Counted from the first letter of the stretch, positions 1 through 12,209 are shown. The stretch: DNA of 64,000 bases from Orientallactaga sibirica (GCA_036365145.1 JAEOAD010000030.1:10130001-10194000); one strand, 5' to 3'. Translations and numbers: made by a program. The notes: generated by a model not told the origin, from the letters alone.

Positions 1-1756
1 TTTGGCCTGGTTCCAGCCTTGCTCTATGCTTCATGGTCTACCACAATGTCAAAAGTTGTCCTCTGACACATGCTTCCACTTTCATGACGTTCTGTTCATA
101 TGCACAAGGGGCAAATGACAATGGACTTCAATTCTTTGAAATTGTGAGCAAGGACACACACTTTCTCTCTCAAAAGGTTTCTATCAGATAGTTGGTCATA
201 GTGATGTAAAAAGAAAATAATATGCCTTCCTTTTCTCCAAAGTGTCTTATGGCAATCTGGAGACTATGGACAGAATGCCAGGCTTCCCTTAACTTTATCT
301 GTGCTGGCAGAGCAAGCCAGTTCTTCTGTCCAATTTTGACCTAACCCAGTCTAAGCTAGCATTCATGAGCTTACCTATGGAAGCCTATTGTTGCACTGTA
401 GCAACTTTCCTGGTCCCACCAAGCTTGGCAGTGTGACTGATTTCTGTGGTCTCCATATGTCTATGTTCTGTGTCCCTTTGAGAGCTGGAACACTCTTGAG
501 TACTCTAGCATCTCTCCATGTAGCCACCTCCAAACAGCATCCAAACTCTTGGAGAGGGCCCATACCATCAGTGTGAACCAACTGTGAGTCAGCCATGGCT
601 TACTCATTTGTCTCTCAACATCCTCCATAACTCACTACACCTTCACAGTTCTTTCATGTGTTAGCTGTTATCCAACCCAAGCCAGTGAAATATTATGTGC
701 TGTTTCTCTCCTTCTACCAGGCTGCTATTCATTTATGCATGATTTTGTCTAGGCCTCCCCTGATATATATATACCTAATGGTAGTCATCAGTATTATAGC
801 ATCAAAAACTAGGAGGAAAGTACATATAGCCATGTGCATGGAAAGTCATATTGCATATTTCTACTGAAGCTTGAATCAACCAGTTTGAAGACAGTGGTGA
901 GTTGATTATGTTGTTAATACTGAATTCCCTCATGTGTGTGTGTGTGTGTGTATGCATGTGTGTGTATGTGTAAGAGAGAGAGGTGGGTTTGTTCATGCAT
1001 GGGGCATAGTACACATGTAAAGATCAGAGGACAACCCTGGGTGTTGGTCCTCACCTTCAATCTATTTAAAGCAGGGTCTCTGGTTGTTTTCCCACTTTAT
1101 TTGCTAACTGGCCTGTGATCCTCCAGAATATTCTCCTATCTTTGCTACTTGTTGCCAAGCATCCTGGGATTATAGACATGCACTTCCATGTCTGGCTTTA
1201 CATGGATTTTGGAGGTCTGGACTCAGGTACTCATGATTGTGTGCCAAGGCGAGATTATCCCCTCTTCATGGTAGCTGAGGCAATTCGCATCCTACTTACC
1301 TTATTACAATAAATAAAATAATTGTTTCTTAATAATCTAACTATGTCTTAACACAGAGGGACTTTGTTTAATGCATTAACAGAGTTTTGAATGCTTTGAA
1401 CTCACTTTTTAAATACAGAATGGGACATAAAAATGTAAATAAATATTAAAATAAATGAGAATGCTAAAATTGGTCTCTCCATATCAAAAATTTTGCACAT
1501 GAAAACCAAGTAATACTGCAGCAGTATTCAGTATTACCTAAGCAAGGGAATCAGGAAATGGCATTGTGTCTGGTCTGGTGTTATTTGAAAACAAAAGTTT
1601 TAAAAATGTATCCATAAGATATAGTTCTTAAGTAATGATCTCATTTTCAAGCCATGGAGTGGTCTTCAAATAAGAACTCTGGATTATTTTCCTGCCCAGA
1701 CTCAGTGGTACTTGAGATTTGGAAGCTGGAGGGGACCTGGAGGTACACACACTCAC
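1..1756 (-). other. ENPP6: start of ENPP6 intron 2 with a B3-like SINE
   Basis: This stretch follows the exon 2 donor on the minus strand. Positions 1-925 show no coding or repeat signal I can name. A (TG)n tract and an old tRNA-type SINE lie at 930-1310, followed by AT-rich unique DNA at 1311-1646. Confidence 0.8.
930..1310 (-). repeat. B3/RSINE-like tRNA-derived SINE with (TG)n
   Basis: The sequence runs from a TG microsatellite through agatcagaggacaaccctgg and catcctgggattatagacat to ggactcaggtactcatg. This is the reverse complement of a rodent B3/B4-type SINE with an internal B1-like part. It is diverged and its boundaries are approximate. Confidence 0.55.
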
Positions 1757-1936
1757 CAGGCCAGTAGTACATGTAGACCTTCCTTTTGGCTTTGGTCAGA
1801 GTGATCCACAAAGGTTCTGATCCATTCCACCAGAGAGGCATCAGGCTGTCTCTGTTGACACCGATGTCAAATGACTTGTTGGTGCTGGGATCCCACATGT
1901 AGTTCCCAATCATCTGGTGGACCTCACAATGACGAC
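1757..1936 (-). CDS. ENPP6: ENPP6 coding exon 2
   Basis: Second coding exon, 180 nt, phase 1 at both ends, encoding codon 81 (completed) to the first base of codon 141. It reads [17 protein letters not shown] and continues to VYMYYWPG. Asn92 in the MIGNYMWDP motif is the active-site residue that contacts the phosphate in this family. Two N-glycosylation sequons are visible: NKS at residue 100 and NGS at residue 118. The acceptor AG is at 1937-1938 and the donor GTGAGT at 1751-1756 (minus strand). The remaining exons, with the other metal ligands and the GPI signal, must lie below position 1, outside the window. The sequence is intact and very close to the human and mouse proteins as I remember them. 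Confidence 0.96.
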
Positions 1937-2824
1937 CTACATCAATGGGGGAACACAGTGATCAGTCACTTTATTGTTCTGGGTACTCTTATTCTTATCT
2001 ACTAATGCCAAAATATATCCATGGTTATTTAGGAAGTGAAGAAAGCATCACAGTTTGCTTTGTAAATTTAGTAGTCTTATTACTTCTCACTTATAGATTA
2101 TACACCACAAAGGCAAACAATACAGAGAGATGCCCAGTAGCTGGTTGTGGGTGGGGCCACTTTGAGTGAATTCCGGTGAGTTAGTTTAGCTTTTTACCCC
2201 AGTCCTTCCAAGCCTTTCTCTACAAGACAACTGACTCAGCTGCTAGGGACCTGTTTCTGTCCTTTCTTGGATAAGAGGAGTTATTGTTTAAGTACTGAAC
2301 ATACGACTTATGACATTTGGAATAGAATATTGAAAAACAGACCCAAGTTTGGAAAACAAAGCAAGGAAACACCCCTCCACATGAAGTGTTATATGGAAGC
2401 AAAGGCTGGTTTTGTTGGGTATAGCTCAGTCCCAGAAGAGAAGCCAGAAGTGAAAAACACAAGCGCTTGGGCTCCTTTGAAACATTAGACTTGAATTATT
2501 TATTTTGGAGCAATCTGTTACATCTTTTAAGTAAAAATAACACAAACATTGGCAAGTGCTTCAAAATTGCTGCAATTTTAGTGAACATCAGTTGGCACCA
2601 GAATGAAACATGCCTCACTGAGCTCCCTCACTATGCCCCATTAGAAAAGCTTTCTCTCTGTGTGCTGTTGGTTCTTCTTGTCTCCTCCACCCTCCAATAT
2701 TGTGTTTCTAAAACAAAAACAGAGAGAAATCACAAAATACAATTATGAAAGTTTGGACAACAGAAATTACATAAAGGAAAACATTGTATTTCATCATAAA
2801 AAAGCATTCTGAAAATCATGCCTT

Positions 2825-3120
2825 AATTTTTTTGTATGTATGATTGTTTGTATGTGGGCACATGTGTGTATGCATGTGTGTGTGTGCATGTAGATCAACG
2901 TCAGGTATCCTCAACCACTCTCCCCCTTATTTTTTGAGGCAGGGTCTCTTACAGAACTCATGACTAGTTAGCTAGCATGCTCTAGAGATCCTTCTGTCAC
3001 CAATTCCCCAGCACTGAGGTTAAACATGTGTCCACCACTGCCTGGGTGCTACTGATCCAAATGTGGGTCTCAGACTTTCACAGTAAGCACTTTATCTGTT
3101 GAACTACTCCCTCAGTGCTC
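2825..3120 (-). repeat. B3/RSINE-like SINE with (TG)n
   Basis: Same class and orientation as the copy at 930: a TG-rich start, gaggcagggtctctta, ccccagcactgaggtta and a tRNA-like end (gtaagcactttatctgttga). It is old and diverged. Confidence 0.55.
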
Positions 3121-3470
3121 CATACTTAAATTTAAAGCCTGATGATCCTAAAAATTTAGTTTTTACCTAAAACTATAATGTTAGTATTTTTATCTTCATT
3201 AAATCTTTTGCTTATAGACTAATCAAATTTAAATTTAAAAATTTAAAAATATGTATTCTAACTGTAACAAACATAGATTCATATCTGAATCTATGGACAT
3301 CACTCTCAAGTGGCTTATAATTTAATACTTAATAGAAAGCTTTTGAATAAAAGAGGCAGGCCACCTGGGACTGAAGCTAGGAAGAGGATAGCTGTAACTT
3401 GAGAATATGACCATACTCACCTACCATGTTGTTCAGGGGGATGGGTAGCATGTTCCAAGTAGCTCATTAA

Positions 3471-3561
3471 GTCTCCCATACAAGTACTAACCAGGCATGA
3501 CCCTGCTTAGCTTCAAAGATCAGACAAGATCAGGTGAGTTCAGGGTGATATAGCTATAGAC
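3471..3561 (-). pseudogene. 5S rRNA retropseudogene, 3'-truncated
   Basis: The minus strand reads gtctatagctatatcaccct and continues with clear 5S features: the tgatcttgtctgatctttga region, then aagctaagcagggtc, gcctggttagtacttg and tatgggagac. That covers roughly the first 90 of about 120 nt of 5S rRNA with about 15% divergence; the last part is missing. It is flanked by gtagctcattaag (3459-3471) and gtagttcattaag (3564-3576), a 13-bp duplication with one mismatch. There is no poly(A), so this fits a tailless LINE-mediated retropseudogene rather than a working gene. Confidence 0.85.
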
Positions 3562-3576
3562 ACGTAGTTCATTAAG

Positions 3577-5642
3577 GACATACTTCTTGGTTCAACTCTA
3601 TTATCTTATTCTGAATATGAAAGTTCATTAAGGAAGTCCCTCAAGAGCTAAACATGTTAACTTTCCTTCAACTCAATAATGCATTCTATATCAGAAACTT
3701 TTATCATCCTTTCACAAAGCAAGACAATCAGCCCCTGGAAAGTGGTTCCTTTATAGTCTTCCTATGCAGATGTTCTCTATCACTTTCCTAAGTGCTGGGA
3801 AGGTACCACACCTGGAACTGGTGTGCACAGAAACTGGAGAAGTAGAAGTGTGCAAAATTGGAAGGAGATGTGAAAAGAGTTACTGAGATCACTGATTAAA
3901 GAAGAGCCTCTAAATGAATCACCAGGGAAAGACCGGAAAGGCAGTGATAGGAGATATGGGAGTAATAAGTAAAGATACCCAGTGGAAGGAACATAGAGAG
4001 CTCTGCTTTCAAGTTTGAACTGTTTGGACAACTTTAGATGAAATGGATGAAACCCAAACATAAGTGAGGACCTCATGTCATGTAGTTATTCAAAGAAGAA
4101 CAAATCAACCAAAAAATTGCACATATCTCCTCAAGCCCCACAAATTCACATGGTAATTTTTTCTCTACTTTTCAAAATTCATACTCAGCATTCTCAATCG
4201 AAAATGTGCAAACCCACTCTCCTTGCTCTGTGCTCTCTAGGTTATAAAAAAAAAACTCTGAGGGTGGTCTTCTATGGATTGTAGAGCTGTTATGTGATAA
4301 GAAAACACACACACACACAGAGAGAGAGAAAGAGAGAGAGAGAGAGAGGATGTGAATGAATCAGAATATTTTCCCAGAGAACTACTGTAGGATTTGAGCT
4401 CTTTTACCAAGGAGATTATCTTGGACTCCTGTTCAGAAAGTTGGTTTCTCTGGCGGATATTGGCCATGAGTTGGAGAGGGTGTTCTTCAAAGATTGAACA
4501 ATAGAATCTGTGCCAGTCCCCAGGGACCTTCCTTTTGTTCTAGGAAGGACAGCCTTTCTGGAAGCCAACAAGAGGATATATGTTCCTCATCCATCCACAA
4601 CATATCTTCTCTCACAGCTGAGCTGATGACCTTCCTTCCACAAATACAGTAAAGCTGGCAGACTATACTTGTAGCAGTCTAAGCCTATTCTGACTCAAGC
4701 AGATTTCTGTACCTAACCTCTCTCACATATACTCACTCATTCATTTTTCTTGTCTGGGTGAAAGTGTTGACTGAGAAAACAGACCAAAACAAGACACAAT
4801 GTACCAGTTCACAGCCCAGAGGCACTTGTCTCCATATTTAAGCCTGACCCACATCTATTTTTATATATCTGCAGCACTTCTTAACTACTCTCTGGTTTAT
4901 GCTTGCCAAAAACAGTTTTGCTATGGCTCAGGGATTTAGAAGAAAATTTCCTGACTTCTTTATGTGACACAAATCTTAGGTGGTTTTCAGGTATCATGTA
5001 GAGTTTTATTCAAATGTGTTCTGATGTCATGCCATTGCTAGAAGCACATTAGCAAGTTCCATGCTACCTTCCATGTTTCCATCATCACCTCAGCACTGAA
5101 TGGTCTACAAGTCACACAGGCAAGACAGGCTCTGTACATTGTATCTATAATTGATAGTCACAAAAACTTCTGCTTGAACCCATTTTTAATCAGGCTCCCT
5201 TGAGCCTTCTGCTCAACTTGACTTGACCTGCAATTTCTTATATGATCTTCTAGAGTCCAATTGGAGCAAGAATACTATCATGGGTATCTCACCACTCTTT
5301 ACATCCTGTCATCCCAGCTGACCTTCAATCAAGAGTTCTGTGGAGTTGGTCTAGTCAGAATTCCCTTTAGCCCTGGTATTCCTCTTAGCACATTTTATCT
5401 GCTCCCTGGCTCTATGTCTCCATTGTTCTTGTGATTTGTGGAGTTGAACTACTTTTACTCCTCCACTGGACAGCTCCATTGCAGGTCCCTACGACTATCC
5501 CAATGACTCCTCCTTGAGTAATGTCTATCTTACCACTTGTAATAAGTATCATAAATATGTTTTCCTTAACCATGCACATCTTGAAGGTTTCTATTACTTA
5601 GTTTTCAGTCTTAATATTTTTATTTCAAACATTAAATGTTCA
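3577..5642. other. unique intronic DNA with one microsatellite
   Basis: I see no gene here. The stretch includes a compound (CA)n(GA)n microsatellite at about 4305-4348. The remainder shows no repeat I could name with confidence. Confidence 0.6.
4305..4348. repeat. (CA)n(GA)n microsatellite
   Basis: Consecutive CA dinucleotides (4305-4318) pass into GA dinucleotides up to about 4348, with one aa interruption. It is likely length-polymorphic. Confidence 0.9.
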
Positions 5643-5647
5643 GCCAT

Positions 5648-5995
5648 TGTGGTGGTTTGATTCAGGTGTCCCCCATATACTTAGGTGTTCTGAATGCTAG
5701 GTTCCCAGCTGATGGAGTTTTGGGGATTAATGCCTCCTGGAGGCAGTGTATTGTTGGGGGAAGGCTTATAATAGGTTTAGCCAGTTTCCCCTTGCCAGTA
5801 TTTGGCACACTCTCCGGTTCCTGTTGTCCATCTAATGTTGGCCAGGAAGTGATGTTAACCCTCTGCTCATGCCATCATTTCCCAATGCCATGATAGAGCT
5901 TCCCTTCGAGTCTGTAAGTCAAAATAAACCCTTTTTCTCCCAAAACTGCTCTTGGTCAGGTGATTTCTGCCAGCAATGAGAACCTGACTGCAACA
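5648..5995 (+). mobile_element. MaLR-type solo LTR
   Basis: It starts tgtggtggtttgattcag and ends ctgactgcaaca, the TG...CA termini of a retroviral LTR. It contains the family signature gagcttcccttcgagtctgt and an AATAAA signal near 5923. Flanks gccat and tccat form a 5-bp duplication with one mismatch. It is antisense to ENPP6, and no internal region is attached. Confidence 0.75.
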
Positions 5996-6049
5996 TCCAT
6001 CTTGCTTTTTTCTTCTTCTGTTGAAAACATATTCACACTACATGCATGC

Positions 6050-6330
6050 TTTAGTTTGGGAAGGGTTTATCCCTCAAATGCTGTGTGTTTGAAGTTTGGT
6101 CACCAGTGAGGTGGTATTGGGAAGTGATGGAACCATTCAGAAGTGGAAACTTGTGGGAGGTAAATAGCCCATGGACATACTTGGAAAAAACAATGTTTTT
6201 CTCACAGGACCAGTTAGCTTTCATCAGAACAAGTTGTTATAAAATAAGCCAGCCCATATGGTTGGATCTTCTGCATATGGCTCTGCTCACTTTCTGCTTC
6301 TTTGTCATACTATGAAATAGCCAGAGAGCT
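6050..6330 (+). mobile_element. older MaLR LTR fragment
   Basis: It contains tttagtttgggaagggttta, gaagtttggtcaccagtgag and tattgggaagtgatggaacc, the pattern of an MST/MLT-like LTR. It is diverged, with no visible termini. Confidence 0.45.
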
Positions 6331-6564
6331 CTTGTTAGGGCACCATTGCCACACTGTTTGGATCTTTCAGTCATCAAAATTATGAGTCAGGTGAATCTCT
6401 TTATATGTTATCTAGCCATGAGTATTTTGTTATCATATGACAAAAATGAATTAATACAATACAATTATCAAATGATGTCTATATACTCAGCACATGAAGA
6501 TCAAAATATATGGTCTCCATCTTTGAGTGACAGTCTGGGATGGCATGACATCATTAAGAGGATC

Positions 6565-6700
6565 AGACTGTACAGGTCTGAATGCAAGCTTTTCCATTTA
6601 CAATCTGTATGATCTTGGGAAAATAGCTTAGATGTTCTGATGCCTTAGTTTCCTTGTCCAAGTAATGGACATGAATAACAGTTACTGTGAAATATATGGA
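6565..6700 (+). repeat. MIR SINE fragment
   Basis: It resembles the MIR core and 3' half: gatcttgggaaaatagctta and gccttagtttccttgtccaa, read in the plus direction. It is an ancient mammalian-wide repeat and strongly diverged. Confidence 0.55.
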
Positions 6701-6964
6701 TCTATATGTAGTCCTTCCTTTGCATGGGGGTGTGGGGCCATAAAAATGACTATGCAAGCTGAAACTATGCAAAACTCTCTTAGTAATGAGTAGGAAAGTT
6801 ATGATTATTTTATTAATATTAAGATTTTTGTCAAAATATTTAATTTATCTTACTGACAGATACAATCATGATGAAACCTAGTAAATGATTATTTATAATA
6901 CATTCTAATTTGAAATGAGACATTAAGAATTAGAGCTCAAATTTCCTAATTTAATCTTTCCTTA

Positions 6965-8502
6965 CTGCTATGTAGAATTCCATAGTATAGGTATCACCCT
7001 CAGTGAGCTAACCCAATCACAAAAAGATAATCGTCACATGGTCTTGTTTATCTGTTGCTCCTAACCTGGAATCCACCTGAGATGCTGCCAAACCTAATAA
7101 GCACTCTGAGGACCAGACAATAGGGAGGGTGGGATGGAGGGAGGGTAAGGGTGGGAAGGAACAAGAGGGTGGGAGGGAGGACAAGGGTGGGGGGATACAA
7201 ATAGGGATCCAAAAGGAAATGATACTATAAAACCCTTTATTCTGAACAACAGGCTAAAACATTGATCCTTCAACAGGTCCGCAGAGGGAGCACCTGAACC
7301 ACAGGAAACTGGAGAGAACAGCATGAAGACCAACCTTAATCTTTTCCTGCTTCTCTCTCTCTCTTCTCTCTCTTTCTCTCTCTCTCTCTCTCCTCTCTAT
7401 ACTCACTTTCTCTTTTATAACTTATAACTCCCAGTGCCAGCACGGGGTTAACTTTCACAATGAGCTGTTGATCCGAGACAACTATAAGGTTTCCCAAAAA
7501 AGACAGATTTCTGTCAGAGTTCTTGATGACCTACCAAAGGTTAATGGTAAGACCCTACTGTCGAAGATAGCATACGGGTGTGAGACCAAACATGGAGAGA
7601 CCAGGCCAGAGTCTGGAAGAGGGTCAGTCCCCATAGAGTTAGCTAGTCTAGTGCCAGAGGGTGCTACAGGAGCAACTGGGTGATAATGGCTGACATCTGT
7701 CCAAACAACTTGCAGTATAAGATACCCAGCAGGAAACAACTTGCCGTAATGCTTAAACAAGTGCAGTAGTGGCACACAGCCATGGTGGGTAACCAACTGC
7801 TCTTGATTTGGCTAATAGATCCACTCAGTGGAATGGAACTCATTGCTAGAACTGGGAAATAAGTCAAAATCATGTACAAAAAATGAGCTCAGTCTCCAAG
7901 ATCAAGATACCACCAAATGTGGGCTAGAAGAGAGCCTATGCATATAAAATTCCCCCCAAAATATCTATGGCCATCCCTTCTATCTAGTACTAACTTCTCT
8001 CTCCGTTGGAGAATTTGCTTATCTTTTTCAGATGGACAACGAACCTGAAGGGAGGATCCGCCAATCATACCTCACCAGGGCCCTAGTTGAAACCATAGAG
8101 TAATGCGGGGGAAAGGCAACAATACAGCGTTCTTGGTGATCACAGCACCAGCAAAAGGCTGAAGGAGATAAACACAGAGAACATCCAACTCCAACTAAGC
8201 CAGATATCCATAGACACAGAGGCTCCCAAAACCTCATCACTGAAGTAGAACTAAAATGACCCCAATGTGGCTCAAGGGAAACTCATGAAAGAGGGGGCAG
8301 AAAGAATGTTAGAGCCACAAGTTGGGGCATTATGCACAGAGACTTGGCCTACCCCCCAGAACTCTTGACTACCCCCACAATGCATGACCCACATTCCCCA
8401 TTGATGAGGGTCCCTTTGGAAGAGGGAGGACAGGGAGGAGGATAAGGGAGTCAACACTATGAATGTAAAATCAGAATAATATAAATAAAATAAATTATAC
8501 AT
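6965..8502 (+). mobile_element. 5'-truncated L1: ORF2 end and long 3' UTR
   Basis: It begins in the last part of ORF2 and its stop region (cacatggtcttgtttatctg, then tgctcctaacctggaatcca). The 3' UTR follows, with a polypurine G-rich block at 7123-7194, a (TC)n tract at 7346-7393 and an A-rich tail (8465-8500) containing tatgaatgtaaaatcagaat. The same terminal sequence recurs at 49213, and its middle part resembles 59700-59860, so these are one L1 subfamily. No open reading frame survives. Confidence 0.75.
7346..7393. repeat. (TC)n microsatellite
   Basis: Imperfect CT/TC dinucleotide run inside the L1 3' UTR. Confidence 0.85.
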
Positions 8503-9199
8503 TGTGATGGTTAAGTTTGTGTCAACTTGATTTGTTTAGGAATCCACAGACATTCCTCATAAGTGTCTCTGAGGCTGCCTCTAAGAAGGATTAACTAAAG
8601 AATCCTTCCCCCAGGGGTGAGCTCTTCCCCCAGAGTGGGTGGCCCCTCTTGGAGGAGGGGGCTGGTTGATAAAAAGAAGCTCTGGGAAGAAAGGCTCTCT
8701 CTCTCTCTCCCACCTGGCTGCCGCTTGTTGCTTGCTGCTTGGTGCTTGCCACTTGGTCCTTGCTGCTTGCTGCTTGGTGTTGCTGCTTTCCAATGTGGAC
8801 TGAAGACCAGGGAGGACTGAAGAGCAGTGTCTCTCCAGGAAGCCTCCAGGCCTTCAGTGCCGGATTGGAACTGCTGAGGCCTCCAGCCTCGTGGACTGAG
8901 CAGCTACCGGGTTTCTTGACTCTCGGACTTGCAACCTGCTATTGCTGGACTGTTGTAAGCTAATCCAATAATTTCCTTTTTTTTGGGGGGGGGGTTTCAA
9001 GGTAGGGTCTCACTTTAGCTCAGGCTGACCTGGAATTCACTATGTAGTCTCAGGGTGGCCTTGAACTCACAGCGATCCTCCTACCTCTGCCTCCTGAGTG
9101 CTGGGATTAAAGGCGTGCGCCACCACGCCCGGCTTAAATTCCCTTTTAATACAATTCATTCTATCCGTTCTGTTCCTCTAGAGAACCCTGACTAATACA
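8503..9199 (+). mobile_element. ERVL (MLT2/MT2-like) solo LTR, interrupted by a B1
   Basis: It starts tgtgatggttaagtttgtgt and ends gagaaccctgactaataca, the hallmark ends of ERVL LTRs. The 5-bp duplication tacat is present at 8498-8502 and 9200-9204. A minus-strand B1 at about 8981-9134 splits it, so the LTR itself is about 540 bp. It landed in the A-rich tail of the L1 that ends at 8502. Confidence 0.85.
8981..9134 (-). mobile_element. B1 SINE inside the ERVL LTR
   Basis: Reverse complement of a full-length B1: a T/G-rich tail, gggtctcactttagctcagg, ggtggccttgaactcacagc, ctgggattaaaggcgtgc and caccacgcccggc. LTR sequence aatttcctttt / aaattccctttt borders it as a target duplication. Confidence 0.93.
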
Positions 9200-9241
9200 T
9201 ACATAAAGAGAAAAAAATTTAAAAAAAAAGAATTAGAGCTT

Positions 9242-9410
9242 AGCCAGGTGTGGTGGTGCATGCCTTTAATCCCAGCATTCGGGAGGCAAAGGCAGGAGGA
9301 TCACCATGAGTTCAAGGCCACCCTGAGACTACATAGTGAATTCCAGGTCAGCCTGGGCTAGAGTGAGACCCTACCTTGAAAAACCAAAAAATGAAACAAC
9401 AACAACAACA
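9242..9410 (+). mobile_element. B1 SINE
   Basis: gccaggtgtggtggtgcatg, cctttaatcccagcattcgg and so on to gagtgagaccctaccttgaa, then an A-rich (AAC)n tail. Flanked by aaaaagaattagagctt on both sides (ending about 9241 and 9427). It is antisense to ENPP6. Confidence 0.94.
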
Positions 9411-9427
9411 AAAAAGAATTAGAGCTT

Positions 9428-10990
9428 TATTTCTTAGTAAAAAATACTTACTATGAATATTTAAACAGTGCCTGCCTTCTTCTTCCAGGGTATAGCAATA
9501 TGAGAGAACATTTTCTTGTTTTTTACTTTGGTGAATTTCCATTACCTTTCCTGAGTTTAAATCAAATTCTTACTTTGCTAGCCCGTACACATGTTACTTG
9601 CCATTTACTTTTTATCATGTTCCTTGAATAGTTTCATTTGCATATTTTATTTTATACATATTCTAAAACTTAACTAAATAAATTTCATAATTTCCCATCG
9701 TAGCATTAAAGGATATCTAAAATCATCAACTCTAAAAGTTGGGATAACTTTTTGGCCTGTTTACTGAATTATTGAAGTTGTTTTGCTGTAAAAACACATT
9801 TTCATATATTCTTTCAGGTGTTCAAGAGAATGGGCCAACTTCAGCAGCATCGAATAATAATAATGTATTAAAGGTTAAATTATATGTGTTTTATCACTAG
9901 AAGACAAGGGTACAATACAATCACAGGCCTTTCTGTCAGTACATGAACAAAGTGATAGACTAGTCACCAGCAGACTTTGAGGAAGGTTATGTGATTGGTC
10001 GCTGTGCTGAACCTTTGTTACTACATTGTGATTTATGGTCAAAGTTAGAAATCAAAGATCAAGAACAATGCAGAGAACTTCAAATTGGATAATAAGCCTT
10101 CCAGGCCTTAAAAATCCTTCTAGTTGCCCACAGCAGCCCTTTCTTTTGAGACCCTCCCTCTTGGGGCAGCCTTGTACATTTCTCTCATCTCTGTCTCTAC
10201 TCCACAACTTCCACCTCTCCAAATATTAAAGATTTGTCAAAAGCTATTCAGCCTTCCAGAACTTCTGTTTAACTCCTAAATTTTCATATAACACTAAATA
10301 AAAGGAGAAAAAAAAGCCAAAAGAATGTGTTTCTGTGACAAGGGTCTCTCCCTTCTTTAAAAGGCCACTAGAAGGCCACTGTAGAAAGAGTTGCCAGAGA
10401 TCCTAATGTTAGTTAACATTAATAATGTGAGAGGCCACAGGAGCTGTGTGTATATTGTGAGACGGGTGTCACATATATCTCAGACAAGGCAGGATTTGCT
10501 CCTGGTCTCATCCTCCAACTGTAACTTGAGGAGATACAAGAATAACTCTTTGCATTTGATATGTGTTAGGTGAAAACTGGTTAAGAATTTGCCCCAGGCA
10601 CAACTCTTAGATATGATGTGCATGGATTGAAAGTGCAGGCAGAACAAGAGATACCTGAGCTGTCATCTCCTTCCCTTGAACATACTGCTCCTTTTAGTGC
10701 AATATTACATCTAGTGGTTACGTTGCAAACTTGGGTTATTTTGTTCCATTTTCTTTATGTATCCAAATCTGCATGCAGAAAAACACATGGTTGGTTCTAT
10801 CACACTGCAATCACATTCTGAAGCCAGTGAGGAATTTCTCCATTACAGCCATGCATCACCTGTCTTGGAATATGTCCTAAAAATGCATTTCTATGTGATT
10901 TCATAATTGTGTGATGTGATCTCATGGAACTTCCACAAACTCATTGGTCAAAATGCTGTGGCATGACTGCTCAAAAGGTCCCCAATATAT
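9428..10990. other. unique intronic DNA
   Basis: No gene, RNA or named repeat is visible. It is AT-rich in the first half. Confidence 0.55.
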
Positions 10991-11010
10991 AATCATCTTT
11001 AAAAGTGATA

Positions 11011-11147
11011 TTGGAACCACCTTTAATCCCAGCACTCGGGAGGCAGAGGTAGTAGGAGTCTGTCATTGGTCAAAATGTCAGTTAATCCCAGGTCAGCCTG
11101 GGCATGACTGCATATCGAAAAAAAAAAAAAAAAAAAAAAATAATAAC
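11011..11147 (+). mobile_element. B1 SINE, 5'-truncated and rearranged
   Basis: Starts at ttggaaccacctttaatccc, keeps cagcactcgggaggcagagg and ccaggtcagcctgggc, and ends in a 24-A tail. The centre (agtctgtcattggtcaaaat) is not B1-like. The target duplication is aatcatctttaaaagtgata (10991-11010), repeated with one extra A at 11148-11168. Confidence 0.88.
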
Positions 11148-11168
11148 AATCATCTTTAAAAAGTGATA

Positions 11169-12193
11169 GTAATCTTGAGGGCTGGAGGTGTGTATGATTA
11201 TAAGCATCCAATGGGGCTCTTGGAACATAACCCACAAACAATGGGGTGCTCCCTTCATCACTGTGCATGCTGTTAGGCAGTCAGTGAAGTTTCTATCCTC
11301 ATGAACAGTCTGAAACCCAGGGAACATCTGGCCAGGAAGTGAAGTCTTGGTGGATTTCCCCAGGAAGTACTTTATTTGGAGCATCTCTGGTCAGATCAGA
11401 CGTTGATGTAGACTCTGGAGGGGTGACATTCATAACCTGGGGGGCAAAGGCTGAGTGCTAGGGGCTGGGGCCATGTAGCTAGTAAGGACCAGAATGCAAG
11501 AGCAAAGGTATTTGGATTCAGCATTCACATATTTTCAGCACAATATCTACTCCCAGCACAGTTCACCAATACCTGGCCATTTGAATAGCAATCACTTCAC
11601 AGGCCAGGCCTGATTCTGAGACTGTCAGCCAGCTAACCATGTAGAGGCATGTAGTGCTCCACAATGTCAGGCATATTATCTTCTGCAATCATCTATCACC
11701 CACAAACATTACTGTAAGTATCTCTAAAGGATAAAATGCTGTGCTGCCAAAGGGGACAATAATGTAGGGTTTCATTTTATTTTTTCTGAAAAGAGTCCAG
11801 CTGTGGAGAGGCTACAAAAGTTCAGAAATCAGTGACCTCAGGTTAACTAACTCATGCTTTACAGAGACTGATCATACACATGTCACCTCAAATTGACATG
11901 GCTCTCAGAAATATCTTTATATATCCAGTTCAGAGTCAGACAGCAAGAGGACACTAAGCCAGTCAAACTCTCACACCTCAGACTTCTCTTAGGGGCTTTC
12001 CTTGAACATTTGAGAGTCTAAGGTTTCAGTTAGACTCTGTTTAGAGTAGTGAGCTTTCAAGTAGTTGCTTTTTAACCAAGAGATAGGAAGAATTAACAAT
12101 GCATTGTGCAAAGTCCCCAATTTACAAATTGAAATTTGTAGAGAAATACATTTTATTTTTTTTTAACTTTTCAAAGGTAGATTTTGGTATGGT
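11169..12193. other. unique intronic DNA
   Basis: No gene or named repeat is recognised in this stretch. Confidence 0.55.
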
Positions 12194-12209
12194 AAAGAAG
12201 TGATTTCAA

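Noticed and set aside
388..596. Overlapping small frames on both strands at the window start
   Set aside because: Short, without signature, in what must be ENPP6 intron 2; expected by chance.
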